Below are positions 5,580 through 5,951 of a stretch of DNA of 5,951 bases, piece by piece. Source of the stretch: Prolixibacteraceae bacterium (GTDB taxonomy: Bacteria > Bacteroidota > Bacteroidia > Bacteroidales > Prolixibacteraceae). Position 1 is the stretch's first letter. Each line of letters opens with the position of its first letter. The notes beneath the pieces are model-generated. The model was given only the letters and a program-made list of their open reading frames with translations, did no database searches and had not been told where the DNA came from. The translations under genes and the position numbers were made by a program. The stretch is from NCBI GenBank assembly GCA_007116765.1, contig SKHV01000330.1, positions 1 to 5,951 of the forward strand, written 5' to 3'.

Positions 5580-5951
5580 CTATTGTTTCTTTTTCAGTAT
5601 TTTATAAGCAATAGAATTTAATACTGCCCGAAAATCCGATACATTAAAAATCCAAATAAGTGAAATATAAGAAACAAAAATAATGAAACTTTTCACAATA
5701 GAGTCGAAATAGATATTTGGATAGTCGGGTATGAATAAGGTAATCAGAAATACGATAGCTGCAATTGCAGTTGCACTTATGTGTTGAGTTTGAAATGGCC
5801 ATATTTTGCTTTTGTATCCAATCACAATAATTGACCCTAATCTGATAATTGCAACCGATATGAGCGTTGCGATTGCAGCTCCGTTGATTCCCCATATGGG
5901 TATTAAAATTACATTGGCCGAAACAATGGTTGCAATTTGAACAATCATCAG
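5580..5951 (-). CDS. Wzx-type polysaccharide flippase, C-terminal part (runs off right edge)
   Basis: The frame is open from the right edge to a TAG at 5582-5580, giving the last 123 residues of a membrane protein; the start is outside the window. About four hydrophobic segments are visible (roughly residues 1-18, 22-45, 56-73 and 83-102 of the fragment), ending in a lysine-rich tail (KILKKKQ). The segment NVILIPIWGINGAAIATLIS (13-32) is the recurring Nxx(L/I)IPxxGxxGAAxAT pattern of the polysaccharide-biosynthesis C-terminal domain in Wzx/RfbX and related MOP-superfamily exporters. Such proteins flip undecaprenyl-diphosphate-linked oligosaccharides across the cytoplasmic membrane. It is upstream of and codirectional with the phosphonate genes, with a 48-base gap in which I see no TAnnTTTG promoter, so they may share a transcript. 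It is clearly more AT-rich (about 30% GC over 5581-5820) than the start of the neighbouring gene. Confidence 0.85.
   Translation of the reverse strand: MMIVQIATIVSANVILIPIWGINGAAIATLISVAIIRLGSIIVIGYKSKIWPFQTQHISATAIAAIVFLITLFIPDYPNIYFDSIVKSFIIFVSYISLIWIFNVSDFRAVLNSIAYKILKKKQ

Noticed and set aside
5199..5621. A 140-codon open frame on the plus strand opposite the start of the PEP mutase fusion gene
   Set aside because: It lies antisense to the well-supported cytidylyltransferase domain, shows no recognisable motif, and is rich in Phe, His and Val as expected from the complement of a real gene.

Overview
The window looks like part of a surface-polysaccharide locus from a member of the Bacteroidota. 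Start codons have AT-rich leaders instead of Shine-Dalgarno sequences. The single promoter-like gap carries TAnnTTTG-type -7 motifs typical of that phylum, and the proteins resemble Bacteroidales-type sequences. I cannot name a genus from the sequence alone.

Layout from left to right: (i) 1-226, minus strand, the N-terminal 75 residues of a DegT/DnrJ/EryC1/StrS sugar aminotransferase that runs off the left edge. (ii) 227-356, a divergent intergenic region with candidate promoters in both directions. (iii) 357-1262, plus strand, a family-2 glycosyltransferase, the only plus-strand gene. (iv) 1263-5531, minus strand, four tightly packed genes read right to left: a cytidylyltransferase/PEP-mutase fusion, phosphonopyruvate decarboxylase, an iron-type alcohol dehydrogenase and a LicD/fukutin-family transferase. 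(v) 5580-5951, minus strand, the C-terminal end of a Wzx-like polysaccharide flippase that runs off the right edge and lies just upstream of the phosphonate genes. I saw no tRNA, rRNA, CRISPR array, insertion sequence or other mobile element.

The genes fit one pathway. PEP mutase makes phosphonopyruvate, the decarboxylase makes phosphonoacetaldehyde, and the dehydrogenase would reduce this to 2-hydroxyethylphosphonate (HEP). The usual transaminase that makes 2-aminoethylphosphonate (AEP) is not seen. The nucleotidyltransferase domain fused to PEP mutase would activate the phosphonate as a CMP derivative. The LicD-like protein would then transfer the phosphonate to a sugar of the glycan built by the glycosyltransferase(s) and aminotransferase and exported by the flippase. 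The first two enzymatic steps are strongly supported by motifs. The identity of the reduced product, the CMP-activated intermediate and the acceptor are inferences. This compact HEP-glycan decoration module is the most interesting content of the window.
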